Of a stretch of DNA of 64,000 nucleotides, positions 1-7,837 are shown in pieces; position 1 is the first letter of the stretch, and each line of letters begins with the position of its first letter. Both the position numbers and the translations under genes were made by a program. The notes beneath the pieces were generated by a model that was not told the origin of the DNA, searched no databases, and saw only the letters and a program-made list of their open reading frames with translations. The DNA is from Paenibacillus sp. TCA20 (GTDB lineage Bacteria > Bacillota > Bacilli > Paenibacillales > Paenibacillaceae). Where the stretch lies: assembly GCF_000732325.1 (NCBI RefSeq), contig NZ_BBIW01000002.1:248007-312006 (forward strand). Reading direction: 5' to 3'.

Positions 1-576
1 AAGGATATGCTCTTTGCCACCTTGCAGACTTCGGTAAGACAAATCTCACTTCCAGATCGTAAGAGATTTCTTCTCACCGACACAGTTGGATTTGTTAGCA
101 AGCTGCCGCATCATCTTGTAAAGGCTTTTCGTTCTACACTTGAAGAGGTGCTTGAATCCGATCTGCTCCTGCATGTTGTAGACGCGAGTAATTCCGATGC
201 CGAGCAGCTCATTGAAGTGACCAATCAAACATTGAAGGATCTCGGTGCCGATAAAATCCCGGTCGTCTATGTCTATAACAAAATCGACCTCAGCAGCGAA
301 TTGATGAAGGAAATACAGGTTCGTAGGCCAGCTGTCTTTGTATCGGCCAAAACAGGTCAAGGACTCGACCAGCTGGAAGATGCCATTAAGGAGCAGCTGT
401 TTGGGCATTATGAGCGAGTGGCGCTAAACATTCCATATGACCAAGGACATCTGCTCTCCTATTTCCATGAGCATGCGAATGTCGAAACGGTTCTTTATGA
501 AGAGGATGGTACGAAGCTGACCATTGAGGCTTCACCTGTTGAAGTGAAGAAATGGAGCCATCTGCAAGCAGAATAA
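1..576 (+). CDS. hflX: GTPase HflX, C-terminal part (5' end outside window)
   Basis: HflX is a ribosome-associated GTPase that splits stalled or hibernating 70S ribosomes. The frame is open from base 1 (residues KDMLFATL), so the gene begins upstream of the window; the ATG at position 7 is only internal. Visible are the G3 motif DTVGF, the G4 motif NKID and the G5 motif SAK, followed by the short C-terminal domain typical of HflX. The N-terminal nucleotide-binding-like domain and the P-loop are missing because of the window edge. A strong hairpin terminator follows directly after the stop. Family assignment is firm because the order and spacing of motifs after DMLFATL are characteristic; function in this organism is inferred. 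Confidence 0.93.
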   Translation, partial: KDMLFATLQTSVRQISLPDRKRFLLTDTVGFVSKLPHHLVKAFRSTLEEVLESDLLLHVVDASNSDAEQLIEVTNQTLKDLGADKIPVVYVYNKIDLSSELMKEIQVRRPAVFVSAKTGQGLDQLEDAIKEQLFGHYERVALNIPYDQGHLLSYFHEHANVETVLYEEDGTKLTIEASPVEVKKWSHLQAE

Positions 577-586
577 AAAAGTTTAA

Positions 587-629
587 AAAATAGCCAATCC
601 CTTGTTATAATTAAGGGATTGGCTATTTT
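587..629 (+). terminator. Rho-independent terminator after hflX
   Basis: A perfect 17-bp stem (AAAATAGCCAATCCCTT and its complement) with a 9-base loop lies 11 bases after the hflX stop. The stem is flanked by A-rich and T-rich ends, so it could also stop transcription arriving from bshB2 on the other strand. Confidence 0.9.
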
Positions 630-673
630 CCTTATTATCCGTATAAGCGTGAGTATTCGTTATATCCTCAGCA

Positions 674-1324
674 CTATTTTAAAGGGTACGTCCAAAAGTA
701 TTCCGTCATCAGCCGATCTGCAAATTGCTTGTCCTTGAGAAGCGACTCACCTGATAAGATACGGAACTGTGAGCTGTGTGCTGCGATGGACTGTACCTTA
801 TTCAGCTTAAATTTCTGAATGTCATAGAATACATCCGGTTCACCGATAGCTTCCTTGTGACCGTTGGAGAACGCCAGGCATTGCACAACAGGTCTCCGAT
901 CCCGATCCATTGCTTCAACTACTCTGACAACCGCTGCACCCGTTGCATCATGATCCGGATGAACACTATAGCCTGGATAAAATGTAAATACAATCGAAGG
1001 ATTTAATTCTTCAATCAGTGCAGAAATCGCTCCATCCAGCAGATCACGGTCTTCGAACTCAATCGTTTTGTCATGGAAGCCGAGCATCCGTAAATCTTGA
1101 ATTCCGATGGCTCTACAGGATTGCTTCAGCTCTTCCTTGCGAATCTCCGGCAGCGTGACACGGTTGGCTATTGGAGGATTTCCCATATTCCGCGCCATTT
1201 CCCCGAGTGTGAGACAAGCATATGTAACCTGTGCTCCTTCGCTTGCAAATTTCGCCAGTGTTCCCGACATTCCAAAAGATTCGTCATCCGGATGCGGAAG
1301 TACAACTAATATATTTTGTGTCAT
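674..1324 (-). CDS. bshB2: Bacillithiol biosynthesis deacetylase BshB2 (PIG-L/LmbE family)
   Basis: BshB deacetylases remove the acetyl group from GlcNAc-malate to give GlcN-malate, the second step of bacillithiol synthesis in the cytoplasm. The 216-residue protein carries the zinc-binding motif PHPDDE near the N-terminus (residues 10-15) and a second metal motif, HPDHDATG, in the middle, as in PIG-L deacetylases. Length and the pairing with a yojF gene just upstream match the Bacillus BshB2 (YojG) form rather than BshB1. The two genes are 15 bases apart and evidently co-transcribed, yojF first. A related LmbE enzyme acting on another amino sugar cannot be excluded, but the YojF partner makes BshB2 the best reading. 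Confidence 0.88.
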   Translation of the reverse strand: MTQNILVVLPHPDDESFGMSGTLAKFASEGAQVTYACLTLGEMARNMGNPPIANRVTLPEIRKEELKQSCRAIGIQDLRMLGFHDKTIEFEDRDLLDGAISALIEELNPSIVFTFYPGYSVHPDHDATGAAVVRVVEAMDRDRRPVVQCLAFSNGHKEAIGEPDVFYDIQKFKLNKVQSIAAHSSQFRILSGESLLKDKQFADRLMTEYFWTYPLK

Positions 1325-1339
1325 AAGAACCCCACTTCC

Positions 1340-1684
1340 TTAAAACAACGTTCTACTGAGCAGCAAAGATACGATCAATCGGCCTTCTTTGTCATGACCT
1401 GCCAGCAGTATGCGTCCTTCTTCATTTTCTTCCCAATGCGTCAAACCTTCTGTATAAACCCAGCCTTCCTTCGTCTTCAAGCCAACTCTATAGTAGGTAT
1501 CGCCGACAATGGTTCCCTTACTGTATCTCACCGGAACGTTCTTGATAAAATTCGCGGCTGGATGCTTCGAGCTATCATTATGGGCTGCATAAGCACCCAT
1601 CGTCATTTCCATATGAAGATACAGATCTTCGTTCGCGTACCGGTCAAGCTGCTCCTGCACCATGGCTATATTTATTAGCTGCAT
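1340..1684 (-). CDS. yojF: YojF family protein (DUF1806), partner of BshB2
   Basis: A 114-residue protein of the YojF/DUF1806 family, small and without obvious catalytic motifs. Members sit next to bshB2 in many Bacillota; their biochemical role is not established. I start the gene at the ATG preceded by GGAGG seven bases away, encoding MQLINIAMV; an in-frame ATG 36 bases further upstream would add residues with no ribosome site. It is the first gene of a two-gene operon with bshB2. No promoter was convincingly seen in the roughly 200 bases between it and the divergent spo0M gene. Confidence 0.8.
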   Translation of the reverse strand: MQLINIAMVQEQLDRYANEDLYLHMEMTMGAYAAHNDSSKHPAANFIKNVPVRYSKGTIVGDTYYRVGLKTKEGWVYTEGLTHWEENEEGRILLAGHDKEGRLIVSLLLSRTLF

Positions 1685-1846
1685 AACAATTCCTCCGTTA
1701 CTCCTGCATTCCGTGAGCATTTACAGATCACAGATATGACTTCTCCTAGCCTGCACGATACTCCATATTCGTTAACAGGCTCTTATAGCAGTATAGCTTA
1801 AAAAAAAGGGAAAATAAAATGATTGATACGAAATTTATTCCATCTT

Positions 1847-1875
1847 AACGAAACTACTCTTACTTATGCTGCGTA
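1847..1875 (+). promoter_or_regulatory. SigW-type ECF promoter before spo0M
   Basis: The sequence AACGAAAC, a 17-base spacer and CGTA match the -35 (TGAAAC) and -10 (CGTA) elements of SigW-class extracytoplasmic sigma factors. It lies about 45 bases before the spo0M start and 26 bases before its GGAGG. In Bacillus subtilis spo0M is known to be read by SigW as well as SigH, which supports the call. Confidence 0.6.
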
Positions 1876-1919
1876 TATGGAAGAGTAATGCATGAATTTA
1901 TAAGGAGGCTGCTTATTCT

Positions 1920-2696
1920 ATGTCGTTTTTTAATAAAATGCTGGCCAAGGTCGGAATTGGGGCTGCAGAAATTGACACGCTGTTGGAAAAAACATCTTAT
2001 GTACCGGGTGAAACGGTCAAAGGTGTTGTTCGCATAAAAGGCGGCAGCGTTGAACAAGAAATAGAGAAAATTTATATTCAGCTGATGACCCGCTACATTC
2101 GTGAACAGGATGACCGGAAAGTAGACTATAACTATACACTTGCCAAATTCAACGTATCTAAGAACCTTCGGATTGAGAGTAACGAGCAGCTGGAAATTCC
2201 ATTCTCCTTCCCACTTCCGCTCGAAACACCGGTAACATATAATCGTCAGCCGGTATGGCTGAGTACAGGTCTTGATATTGAGATGGCGATTGATCCAAAA
2301 GACCATGATTCGATTCAAGTTGAACCGCATCATTATATGTCAGCTATTTTTGAAGCGGTAGAACACCTCGGCTTCCGATACAAAACTTCATCCTGTGAGC
2401 ATGCTTCCAGACTTGGCCGCGGCGTTCCTTTTGTACAAGAGTTTGAATATTACCCGAGCAGCTCCTTCTCTGGACGCGTTAAAGAGCTCGAGCTCATGAT
2501 GAATCTGGATCAAGACGGTGTTCATGTGCTCGTAGAGGTTGACCGCAGGGCACGTGGGCTTGGAGGATTTTTTGAACAGGCTTTCGATTTGGATGAGCGT
2601 CATGTCAAGCTATACTTTGACCGGGCGGATATTGCTCAAGGCACAGAGCATATTGCTCGTCAGATTGAACGTGTTATTCACGATCAATCCAGATAA
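1920..2696 (+). CDS. spo0M: Sporulation-control protein Spo0M (arrestin-like fold)
   Basis: Spo0M is a cytoplasmic protein with an arrestin-like double beta-sandwich that influences sporulation stage 0 and, by reports in Bacillus, cell division. The 258-residue product begins MSFFNKMLAKVGIGAAEID, typical of the family, and has the expected length. The N-terminal sandwich carries the conserved segments around YVPGETVKGVV and PFSFPLP. A GGAGG site lies 14 bases before the ATG. The gene stands alone between a SigW-like promoter and a strong terminator. Envelope-stress control is inferred from the promoter only. Confidence 0.92.
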   Translation: MSFFNKMLAKVGIGAAEIDTLLEKTSYVPGETVKGVVRIKGGSVEQEIEKIYIQLMTRYIREQDDRKVDYNYTLAKFNVSKNLRIESNEQLEIPFSFPLPLETPVTYNRQPVWLSTGLDIEMAIDPKDHDSIQVEPHHYMSAIFEAVEHLGFRYKTSSCEHASRLGRGVPFVQEFEYYPSSSFSGRVKELELMMNLDQDGVHVLVEVDRRARGLGGFFEQAFDLDERHVKLYFDRADIAQGTEHIARQIERVIHDQSR

Positions 2697-2706
2697 TTTA
2701 TACAAA

Positions 2707-2759
2707 GAACGCTGGTTTATTCTCACTTCGAGTGAGAATAACCAGCGTTCGTTTTTTTT
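2707..2759 (+). terminator. Terminator after spo0M (probably bidirectional)
   Basis: GAACGCTGGTT...AACCAGCGTTC forms a nearly perfect stem of about 20 bp with a TTCG-like tip, followed by eight T. It separates spo0M from the convergent ABC permease gene and could serve both. Confidence 0.92.
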
Positions 2760-2799
2760 CATTTATGATGGTTGAAGTGTTCTTGTTACACACGACAAG

Positions 2800-3552
2800 T
2801 TACTTAATTTTGATTACGATGTTTCGGGATATCAATCGGTGGAGGAGGATAAACACAGCAGCAAGGACCAATGAAGTAAGCATCGCCGTTGTCGTCGTCA
2901 GCTCTATAGGGTAGATAGGAATCCAGTCAGACAGCAGCTCCTCTGCATCACCGCCGCCCCACACCATATCAAGGAGGATGAGACCAGCGAGTCCTACGGG
3001 AATCGATAGCATCCCGCCGAAGAAGCCAAAGCGATAAAAGCTCATAGAAACCATCCATCCTGCTAAATAATAAACTAGAAACTGCAATGTAAATATTATA
3101 AACGGCATCAAGCTAAACATCTCATATCCAATAACAACGGATTCTTGACGGGGTATTCCAGCCCATCCCAATATCAAGTACTGAACTCCTGAAAGGATCC
3201 ACATGAGGATCGGGAGAAGGATGGATAGAAGAATGACAGCTATTGTAGAACCTACAAAATAATCCTTCCTAGTTACCCCTTGATGAATATAGTGCTTCAG
3301 GAAAGCATAAGAGGATATAATCCCGATTACGAGCATGTAGGTCTTAGATGCAGTAAGTCCAAAATTCATAAAATACATGGAGGCTGGGGATTCCGCATCA
3401 GATACGTTCAGCTTGATGAAATCGGGAAGGAGAAGCATCATAAACTGAACCACAAATAAGAATGAGACATACCACAGAGTCCAAACCATCTGGACATAAA
3501 ACAAATCGAATGCGATCTTCTTGCTGTTCTCAAAAGGTTTCATTTCCATCAT
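2800..3552 (-). CDS. ABC transporter membrane subunit (ABC-2 type)
   Basis: A 250-residue membrane protein with about six hydrophobic segments, encoded last in a three-gene operon after a GntR regulator and an ABC ATPase. Its start overlaps the ATPase stop (ATGA-type overlap), so the two are translationally coupled and probably form one exporter. The arrangement regulator-ATPase-permease resembles the ytrABC type of operon, which in Bacillus responds to cell-wall-active compounds. The substrate cannot be read from the sequence. It has no binding-protein partner, so export is more likely than import. Confidence 0.75.
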   Translation of the reverse strand: MMEMKPFENSKKIAFDLFYVQMVWTLWYVSFLFVVQFMMLLLPDFIKLNVSDAESPASMYFMNFGLTASKTYMLVIGIISSYAFLKHYIHQGVTRKDYFVGSTIAVILLSILLPILMWILSGVQYLILGWAGIPRQESVVIGYEMFSLMPFIIFTLQFLVYYLAGWMVSMSFYRFGFFGGMLSIPVGLAGLILLDMVWGGGDAEELLSDWIPIYPIELTTTTAMLTSLVLAAVFILLHRLISRNIVIKIK

Positions 3553-4418
3553 GATTCTTCCTCCTCCGTTAATAGAATGAATAGATCCTGCAGCGGGACA
3601 TTCCCTAACTCCAGCCCCAATTGCTGAGCGGTCAGGCGCTGCTCCTGTGATAACTCCCCATAGATGACTGCTGATTTCGTACCGCCTAACTGCTGTACAT
3701 TCAGCACTTTCATCCCCTTCGTAAATGCATCGACGGTGGAAGCTGCTCCTGTGACAGTAGCTCTTCGAGACAAGAGCTCATCTGAAGTCTCTTTGAGTAC
3801 AAGCTGTCCTTTGTTGATGATAATGACTTCTTCGAACAAATAGTCCATTTCAGATACCAGATGTGTAGACATGATAATCGTCCGAGGATGTTTCGCATGA
3901 TCTTCCAACAACTCTTTATAGAACAGCTCTCTAGTCGGTGCATCCATTCCTAGATAAGCTTCATCAAATAAAGTAACGGGAGCTCGGGCCGCAAGTCCAA
4001 TCGTTACGTTAACTGCGGACTGCATCCCCTTGGACAGACTGCTCATCCCCTTATCGAGTGGAAGCTTGAAGCGTTTCGCTAAATACAACGCATAATCCAT
4101 ATCGAAGTATGGCCTGTAGCGTTCAGCCGATTCCAGCATCACTTTTACTTTTTCCGTCTCAGCGGAGTAATCCATCTCGTACACAAAAGCCACATGACGC
4201 ATAATTTTGGCATTCTCATACGGGTTCTCTCCATGAATTCGAAGAGTGCCTTGTGTCTGGCGTCTAAACGATGCGAGTATCGTTAATAAGGTCGTCTTAC
4301 CCGCACCGTTTCTCCCCAGCAGCCCATATATTTTGCCACTGTCCAAACTTAGGGATAAATTATCGAGCGCTACATGCTTCCCATATTTCAGACCGAGCTG
4401 ATTCATCTCAATGATCAT
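3549..4418 (-). CDS. ABC transporter ATP-binding protein
   Basis: A 289-residue nucleotide-binding subunit. The Walker A motif GRNGAGKTT includes K41. The signature is LSKGM (in place of LSGGQ), and the Walker B stretch is VTLFDEAYLGMD. The deviant signature and the residue pattern resemble the YtrB group of GntR-linked exporters. A C-terminal extension of about 80 residues after the ATPase core is usual for this group. The gene overlaps its neighbours by four bases at each end, placing it in a tight operon with the GntR regulator and the permease. Antibiotic or envelope-stress export is an inference from operon type. Confidence 0.88.
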   Translation of the reverse strand: MIIEMNQLGLKYGKHVALDNLSLSLDSGKIYGLLGRNGAGKTTLLTILASFRRQTQGTLRIHGENPYENAKIMRHVAFVYEMDYSAETEKVKVMLESAERYRPYFDMDYALYLAKRFKLPLDKGMSSLSKGMQSAVNVTIGLAARAPVTLFDEAYLGMDAPTRELFYKELLEDHAKHPRTIIMSTHLVSEMDYLFEEVIIINKGQLVLKETSDELLSRRATVTGAASTVDAFTKGMKVLNVQQLGGTKSAVIYGELSQEQRLTAQQLGLELGNVPLQDLFILLTEEEES

Positions 4419-4795
4419 GAATTCGTCCCCCTTGCTCTTCGTTGTTCAATTAACTTAATGAGCTCCTGATCTGTCATCCCGAGCTTCTCTGCTTCCTGCA
4501 GCATCGGCAGGATGTATTGATCCGCAAAGGCACCCTTACGCCCTTCAAGCAGCTTCTCTCTTGCCCCTTCCGCGACAAACATGCCTACACCTCTCTTTTT
4601 ATAAATAATCTCTTCATCGACCATAAGATTGATCCCTTTCGAAACCGTAAGATGGTTAATCTTATAGAACTGCACGAGTTGATTGGTTGATGGAATTTGT
4701 TCGTGTTCTTTAATCTCACCGTTCACGATCTGGTCTTCGATCTTTTCCTTGATTTGCTGAAAAATAGGTTTGTTATCCGTTAGTCCTTTGCTCAA
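4415..4795 (-). CDS. GntR-family repressor, YtrA subfamily
   Basis: A 126-residue regulator with an N-terminal winged helix (PIFQQIKEKIEDQIVNGEI..., then IPSTNQLVQFYKINHLTVSKG) and a short C-terminal dimerisation tail, as in YtrA-type GntR proteins that lack a large ligand domain. It starts at TTG, preceded by AGGTGG. It is the first gene of the operon with the ABC ATPase and permease. A perfect 13-bp inverted repeat overlies its own promoter, so autorepression is likely. The inducing signal is unknown. Confidence 0.87.
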   Translation of the reverse strand: MSKGLTDNKPIFQQIKEKIEDQIVNGEIKEHEQIPSTNQLVQFYKINHLTVSKGINLMVDEEIIYKKRGVGMFVAEGAREKLLEGRKGAFADQYILPMLQEAEKLGMTDQELIKLIEQRRARGTNS

Positions 4796-4832
4796 TATAC
4801 TCTCACCACCTGTTCACCATGCGTCGTTCGAT

Positions 4833-4880
4833 ATATGGTTATATAGTTATGTATATAACCATATCACATATTTATGACAA
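4833..4880 (-). promoter_or_regulatory. Promoter and palindromic GntR operator of the ABC operon
   Basis: On the minus strand TTGTCA (4875-4880), 17 bases, then TATATA (4852-4857) form a SigA-type promoter. A perfect inverted repeat with arms ATATGGTTATATA (4833-4845) and its complement (4852-4864) around six bases covers the -10 box. It is the evident operator of the adjacent GntR regulator. Confidence 0.8.
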
Positions 4881-4915
4881 GTCAAGCTGAAATGACACTT
4901 GATCTGCCTAAATAC

Positions 4916-4961
4916 AAAAAAAGACTGAAAAAGAGTACTCGCCTCTTTATCCAGTCTTTTT
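4916..4961 (-). terminator. Terminator of the GntR-DUF1648 operon
   Basis: AAAAAGACTG pairs with CAGTCTTTTT around an inner AGAG/CTCT stem. Read on the minus strand it follows the DUF1648 gene and ends in T residues. Confidence 0.8.
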
Positions 4962-4995
4962 ATCATCTAATATTTGTGAGAGATCGATTCAATCA

Positions 4996-6102
4996 TCAGC
5001 TAATCAGAAAGGTCACCGCCAGGATCGTCCCAATAATGCTGACGAATAAGAACCAAGCCATCGGCCTTGCATGATTAATCGTCCAGCCATAACCCATTCT
5101 TTTTTCCACAAAGATAGCAGGGTCCTTCGGGTCAAAATAAAACATCCCCAGCTTCCAGCTCTCATCGTTCCCATAGGGCTCAAGAGAGGAAGGCTCTGCT
5201 TGAAGCTTCACTCGACTTCCGCCCTGGCCCGTTGTGAAGTACAGAATCGCTACACCGACAAGTACTAGGCATACAACCGCAATAACGACCGCCATCATGA
5301 CACCTGCATCCACAGGATATAACATGGTAAACTGCATGAAATTGAACAGCAACACCAGCAGCAAGGAAGTAATAACATTAAAAACAGAGTTTCTCATCCG
5401 AAAGATTCGGTTCTTACTTAATGAAATCTCAGGGTTATCTGTATCAACCTGTTGTTTGCTGCGATAGATCATAGAGTTTATGAAGATAAACAAGAGGGTC
5501 ATCATCAACTGCATTATGACAGGCATATAGACTGTTCCCAGGCTCTTATCCCGAATTGTCGTCGGATTACCCTGCAGATCATACTGAAACGGAATTTGAT
5601 CCGGGAAGCGATCGTAGTTTATGGCAGTGAATATAGCGGTACCGATAATAATGAGGACATGAATGAAGTACCACTTGTTAGATATAACCAGCTTCTTTTT
5701 GCGAAATGTAGTGTCTATGCTCATCTTGGACGGCTTAATTGAGGCAGGAAGCTGCTCAGCCTTATATCTCTTCATTTTATTGTGAAAGTAGAACAAGGTG
5801 ATGAAGTGAATAATGACTACGCCAAAAATATAGATCATCATCCATGTTGCCTGCTTAGCCGAATCCTGAACAAGGCTCGTTCCCCACAGACATATAGCGA
5901 GAAGGGCTACCTGCAAAATGATGATGACAGCTGCAAAATTTCTTCTCATTCTCTTCAGCGGTTCGCTGTAGAACACCTCTTCACTCACCGTTATTCCAAA
6001 GCTTTCTGTCCGCCGGGTAAAGTAAGGCGTGAAAGCAATAAGCAGAGTGATAGGTAAAAACATAACTCCAAGCATTACAAAATGAATCCATTGCATGCTC
6101 AT
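4996..6102 (-). CDS. DUF1648 / DUF5808 membrane protein
   Basis: A 368-residue integral membrane protein with about eight hydrophobic segments. The middle holds the DUF1648 signature (FPDQIPFQYDLQGNP) and the C-terminus the DUF5808 motif (GMFYFDPKDPAIFVEKRMGYGWTI split across two short segments, GMFYFDPKD and RMGYGWTINH). The family is widespread in Bacillota beside small GntR regulators and its activity is unknown. The gene lies 28 bases after the GntR gene 6130-6510 in one operon. Some relatives (SdpI-like) give immunity to toxic peptides, and DUF1648 is found in them, so a role in envelope protection is possible but unproven. Confidence 0.8.
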   Translation of the reverse strand: MSMQWIHFVMLGVMFLPITLLIAFTPYFTRRTESFGITVSEEVFYSEPLKRMRRNFAAVIIILQVALLAICLWGTSLVQDSAKQATWMMIYIFGVVIIHFITLFYFHNKMKRYKAEQLPASIKPSKMSIDTTFRKKKLVISNKWYFIHVLIIIGTAIFTAINYDRFPDQIPFQYDLQGNPTTIRDKSLGTVYMPVIMQLMMTLLFIFINSMIYRSKQQVDTDNPEISLSKNRIFRMRNSVFNVITSLLLVLLFNFMQFTMLYPVDAGVMMAVVIAVVCLVLVGVAILYFTTGQGGSRVKLQAEPSSLEPYGNDESWKLGMFYFDPKDPAIFVEKRMGYGWTINHARPMAWFLFVSIIGTILAVTFLIS

Positions 6103-6129
6103 CTCTCCTTCCAGTCTTTACATTATTGA

Positions 6130-6510
6130 CTATGGCTTAATATCCTTATAGATATCGTTTACAATGACTTCCAATTCATCTCTAGTCATCCCACGAAGAA
6201 TGGCCTCCGCAATGATGGGACGAAGCTGCTTCAATTGTCTTGCTGCAAAATCGCCATCCACCTGTGGCATCCCGTCTGGATTAACGACAACACCCTTCTG
6301 ACGATGTACATGAATGTAATGATCCTGCTTCAACAAATTATAGGCTTTGTTAACGGTATGAAGATTAATCCCGATGTCCTGCGCCATACTGCGCACAGAT
6401 GGCAATGCTTCTCCCGGCTGCAGCTTCCCGCTCGCAATTCCCTCAATTATCTGATTCGTCAGCTGTGTGTAAATAGGCAGATCTGACTCCATATCAAGCT
6501 CAATGATCAT
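6130..6510 (-). CDS. GntR-family regulator, YhcF/YtrA-like
   Basis: A 126-residue winged-helix regulator (LPIYTQLTNQIIEGIASG, then ALPSVRSMAQDIGINLHTVN) with a short tail and no ligand domain. I place the start at the ATG of MIIELDM because GGAGGTGG lies nine bases upstream; an earlier in-frame ATG would place this ribosome site inside the gene. It precedes the DUF1648 gene by 28 bases and probably controls the pair. A palindrome over its -10 box is a likely autoregulatory site. Confidence 0.85.
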   Translation of the reverse strand: MIIELDMESDLPIYTQLTNQIIEGIASGKLQPGEALPSVRSMAQDIGINLHTVNKAYNLLKQDHYIHVHRQKGVVVNPDGMPQVDGDFAARQLKQLRPIIAEAILRGMTRDELEVIVNDIYKDIKP

Positions 6511-6544
6511 GATTTGTTTCCACCTCCGATGCATTTGTTGTATG

Positions 6545-6586
6545 TGTTATATATGTAGTATAACAGTTAGAATGAATAATTGTAAA
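6545..6586 (-). promoter_or_regulatory. Promoter and operator of the GntR-DUF1648 operon
   Basis: On the minus strand TTTACA (6581-6586), 18 bases and TATACT (6557-6562) give a SigA promoter. The inverted repeat TGTTATA-N7-TATAACA (6545-6565) overlies the -10 box and shares its GTTATA/TATAAC core with the operator at 4833-4864. Confidence 0.72.
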
Positions 6587-6600
6587 TAGGACGTTTCAAA

Positions 6601-6643
6601 CGTTCCATTTTTGGCTGTCTCTCTCCGGTCGCTCACGAAAGTC
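6601..6643. repeat. Partial copy (5' part) of a 107-bp intergenic repeat
   Basis: About 43 bases (cgttccatttttggctgtct and following) match the first part of the full repeat units downstream, with small differences near the end (ctcacgaaag against ctccgcgaaag). It abuts the next full copy with only three bases between. Confidence 0.85.
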
Positions 6644-6646
6644 AAA

Positions 6647-6753
6647 CGTTTCATTTTTGGCTGCCTCTCTCCGGTCGCTCCGCGAAAGTCGTTCGTCATC
6701 CAAAAATTCCACTCGGGGTGGTGTTTACGTCCAGTGTTCCCCTCTGGACGTTG
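6647..6753. repeat. 107-bp intergenic repeat, copy A
   Basis: A full unit. It begins at catttttggctgcctctctc and ends in an internal hairpin, CGTCCAG-N9-CTGGACG (6728-6750). The TTTTTGG near the start pairs with CCAAAAA in the middle, so the unit can fold on either strand. No coding frame runs through it. Confidence 0.88.
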
Positions 6754-6807
6754 TTGATTAAATCACTTTTAGATTCTGGCTGCGCGGAATATAAGTGTTT
6801 ATATGGA

Positions 6808-6913
6808 CGGTCCATTTTTGGCTGCCTCTCTCCAGTCGCTTTGCGAAAGTCGTTCGTCATCCAAAAATTCCACTAGGGTGGTGTTTGCGTCCAGTGTTCC
6901 CCTCTGGACGTTG
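6808..6913. repeat. 106-bp intergenic repeat, copy B
   Basis: Differs from copy A by only a few substitutions and one missing G (actagggtgg against actcggggtgg), and keeps the terminal CGTCCAG/CTGGACG hairpin. The 54 bases between copies A and B are unrelated. The whole 476-base gap 6535-7010 holds only the GntR promoter, these repeats and the next terminator. Confidence 0.88.
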
Positions 6914-6918
6914 CTCAC

Positions 6919-6958
6919 AAAAAAGCAACCGTCCTCGGTAATAACCAAGGACGGTTGT
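6919..6958 (-). terminator. Terminator after the 7011-7664 gene
   Basis: CAACCGTCCT and AGGACGGTTG form a stem with an inner GGT/ACC pairing. On the minus strand it ends in six T, just downstream of the secreted-protein gene. Confidence 0.88.
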
Positions 6959-7010
6959 AACGTAATTACGTATGTTATGGATCGTGATATCTGATGTGTA
7001 AGCTTTTTTT

Positions 7011-7664
7011 CTAATCTAACATTCCGCTATATTTCTGTCGGACCTGATCTTTTAGTTCATTATAGTAATGTCGATGTACATCATCTCCTATGTACTCGGC
7101 ATGTTTCAGTTGTTCTGCAGAAATATGGGAGGACTCAAACTCCAATACATTGTTGTTCAATTGATTTATGTTAAACTTACCTTGATATGAACCGTTTATA
7201 GCATACGTGTTCTCGCCAGTATTACGTAAGAACAACAAATACGAATCTAGGTCATTCATTTTCACATAGCCCTCTAAATTATAGTATATACCTTCATGAA
7301 ATCTGCCATCTTCCATTACGGTTATACGATTATTTTCTTCTAATATCTCTTTTCCCTTAATCACTGTGTCAATGCTGAACGGTGTTTTTCCGAGCTCCTC
7401 TATTACTTCTCCATTTCCTGCTTTCACTTGATAGGTTCCCTGTTCTCCTGAAACATGCCCAACAACGATGAAATCAGATAATTCCTCAAGCATGCTTAAA
7501 TTGTTATAGATCGGCATCCTGGCTTGTGTTGTTCCAAGCCTGTAGTTAATATGTTTTGATGCAACCGGCTCGGCAGTACTTCTATCTCCATGTACATTGA
7601 TTAAACTTAATCCTATCGTGGAAGCAATCGCTAAAAGGGTTATCACAGTTAATCTTTTTCTCAT
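7011..7664 (-). CDS. Secreted or membrane-anchored protein of unknown function
   Basis: A 217-residue protein whose first 25 residues (MRKRLTVITLLAIASTIGLSLI) form a signal peptide or N-terminal anchor without a lipobox. The rest is soluble, with a recognisable stretch SDFIVVGHVSGEQG followed by beta-rich segments and a charged C-terminus. I do not recognise the family. A GGAG site lies eight bases before the ATG. The gene stands alone between the repeat region and a spacer of about 170 bases. Confidence 0.68.
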   Translation of the reverse strand: MRKRLTVITLLAIASTIGLSLINVHGDRSTAEPVASKHINYRLGTTQARMPIYNNLSMLEELSDFIVVGHVSGEQGTYQVKAGNGEVIEELGKTPFSIDTVIKGKEILEENNRITVMEDGRFHEGIYYNLEGYVKMNDLDSYLLFLRNTGENTYAINGSYQGKFNINQLNNNVLEFESSHISAEQLKHAEYIGDDVHRHYYNELKDQVRQKYSGMLD

Positions 7665-7793
7665 GTCGTCATCTCCATTCAGTCTTCTAGATTAACTAGA
7701 CTAAATAGGATCCCGTTTTGGTTCCATTATGTACGAGTTTACATTCGTCCTTGAGTTGAGATCTTGGCTGTATGCTAAATATACTATCCACAC

Positions 7794-7831
7794 AAAAAGG
7801 CAGAGCCAGATCAATGAATCTGGCTCTGCCT
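7794..7831 (-). terminator. Terminator after the cysteine-cluster gene
   Basis: A perfect 14-bp stem AGGCAGAGCCAGAT with a six-base loop, followed on the minus strand by TTTTTG, seven bases past the stop of the YeiW-like gene. Confidence 0.9.
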
Positions 7832-7837
7832 CCTATA

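Noticed and set aside
46-408. Frame of 120 codons opposite hflX
   Set aside because: Lies within the HflX coding region, no family features or ribosome site.
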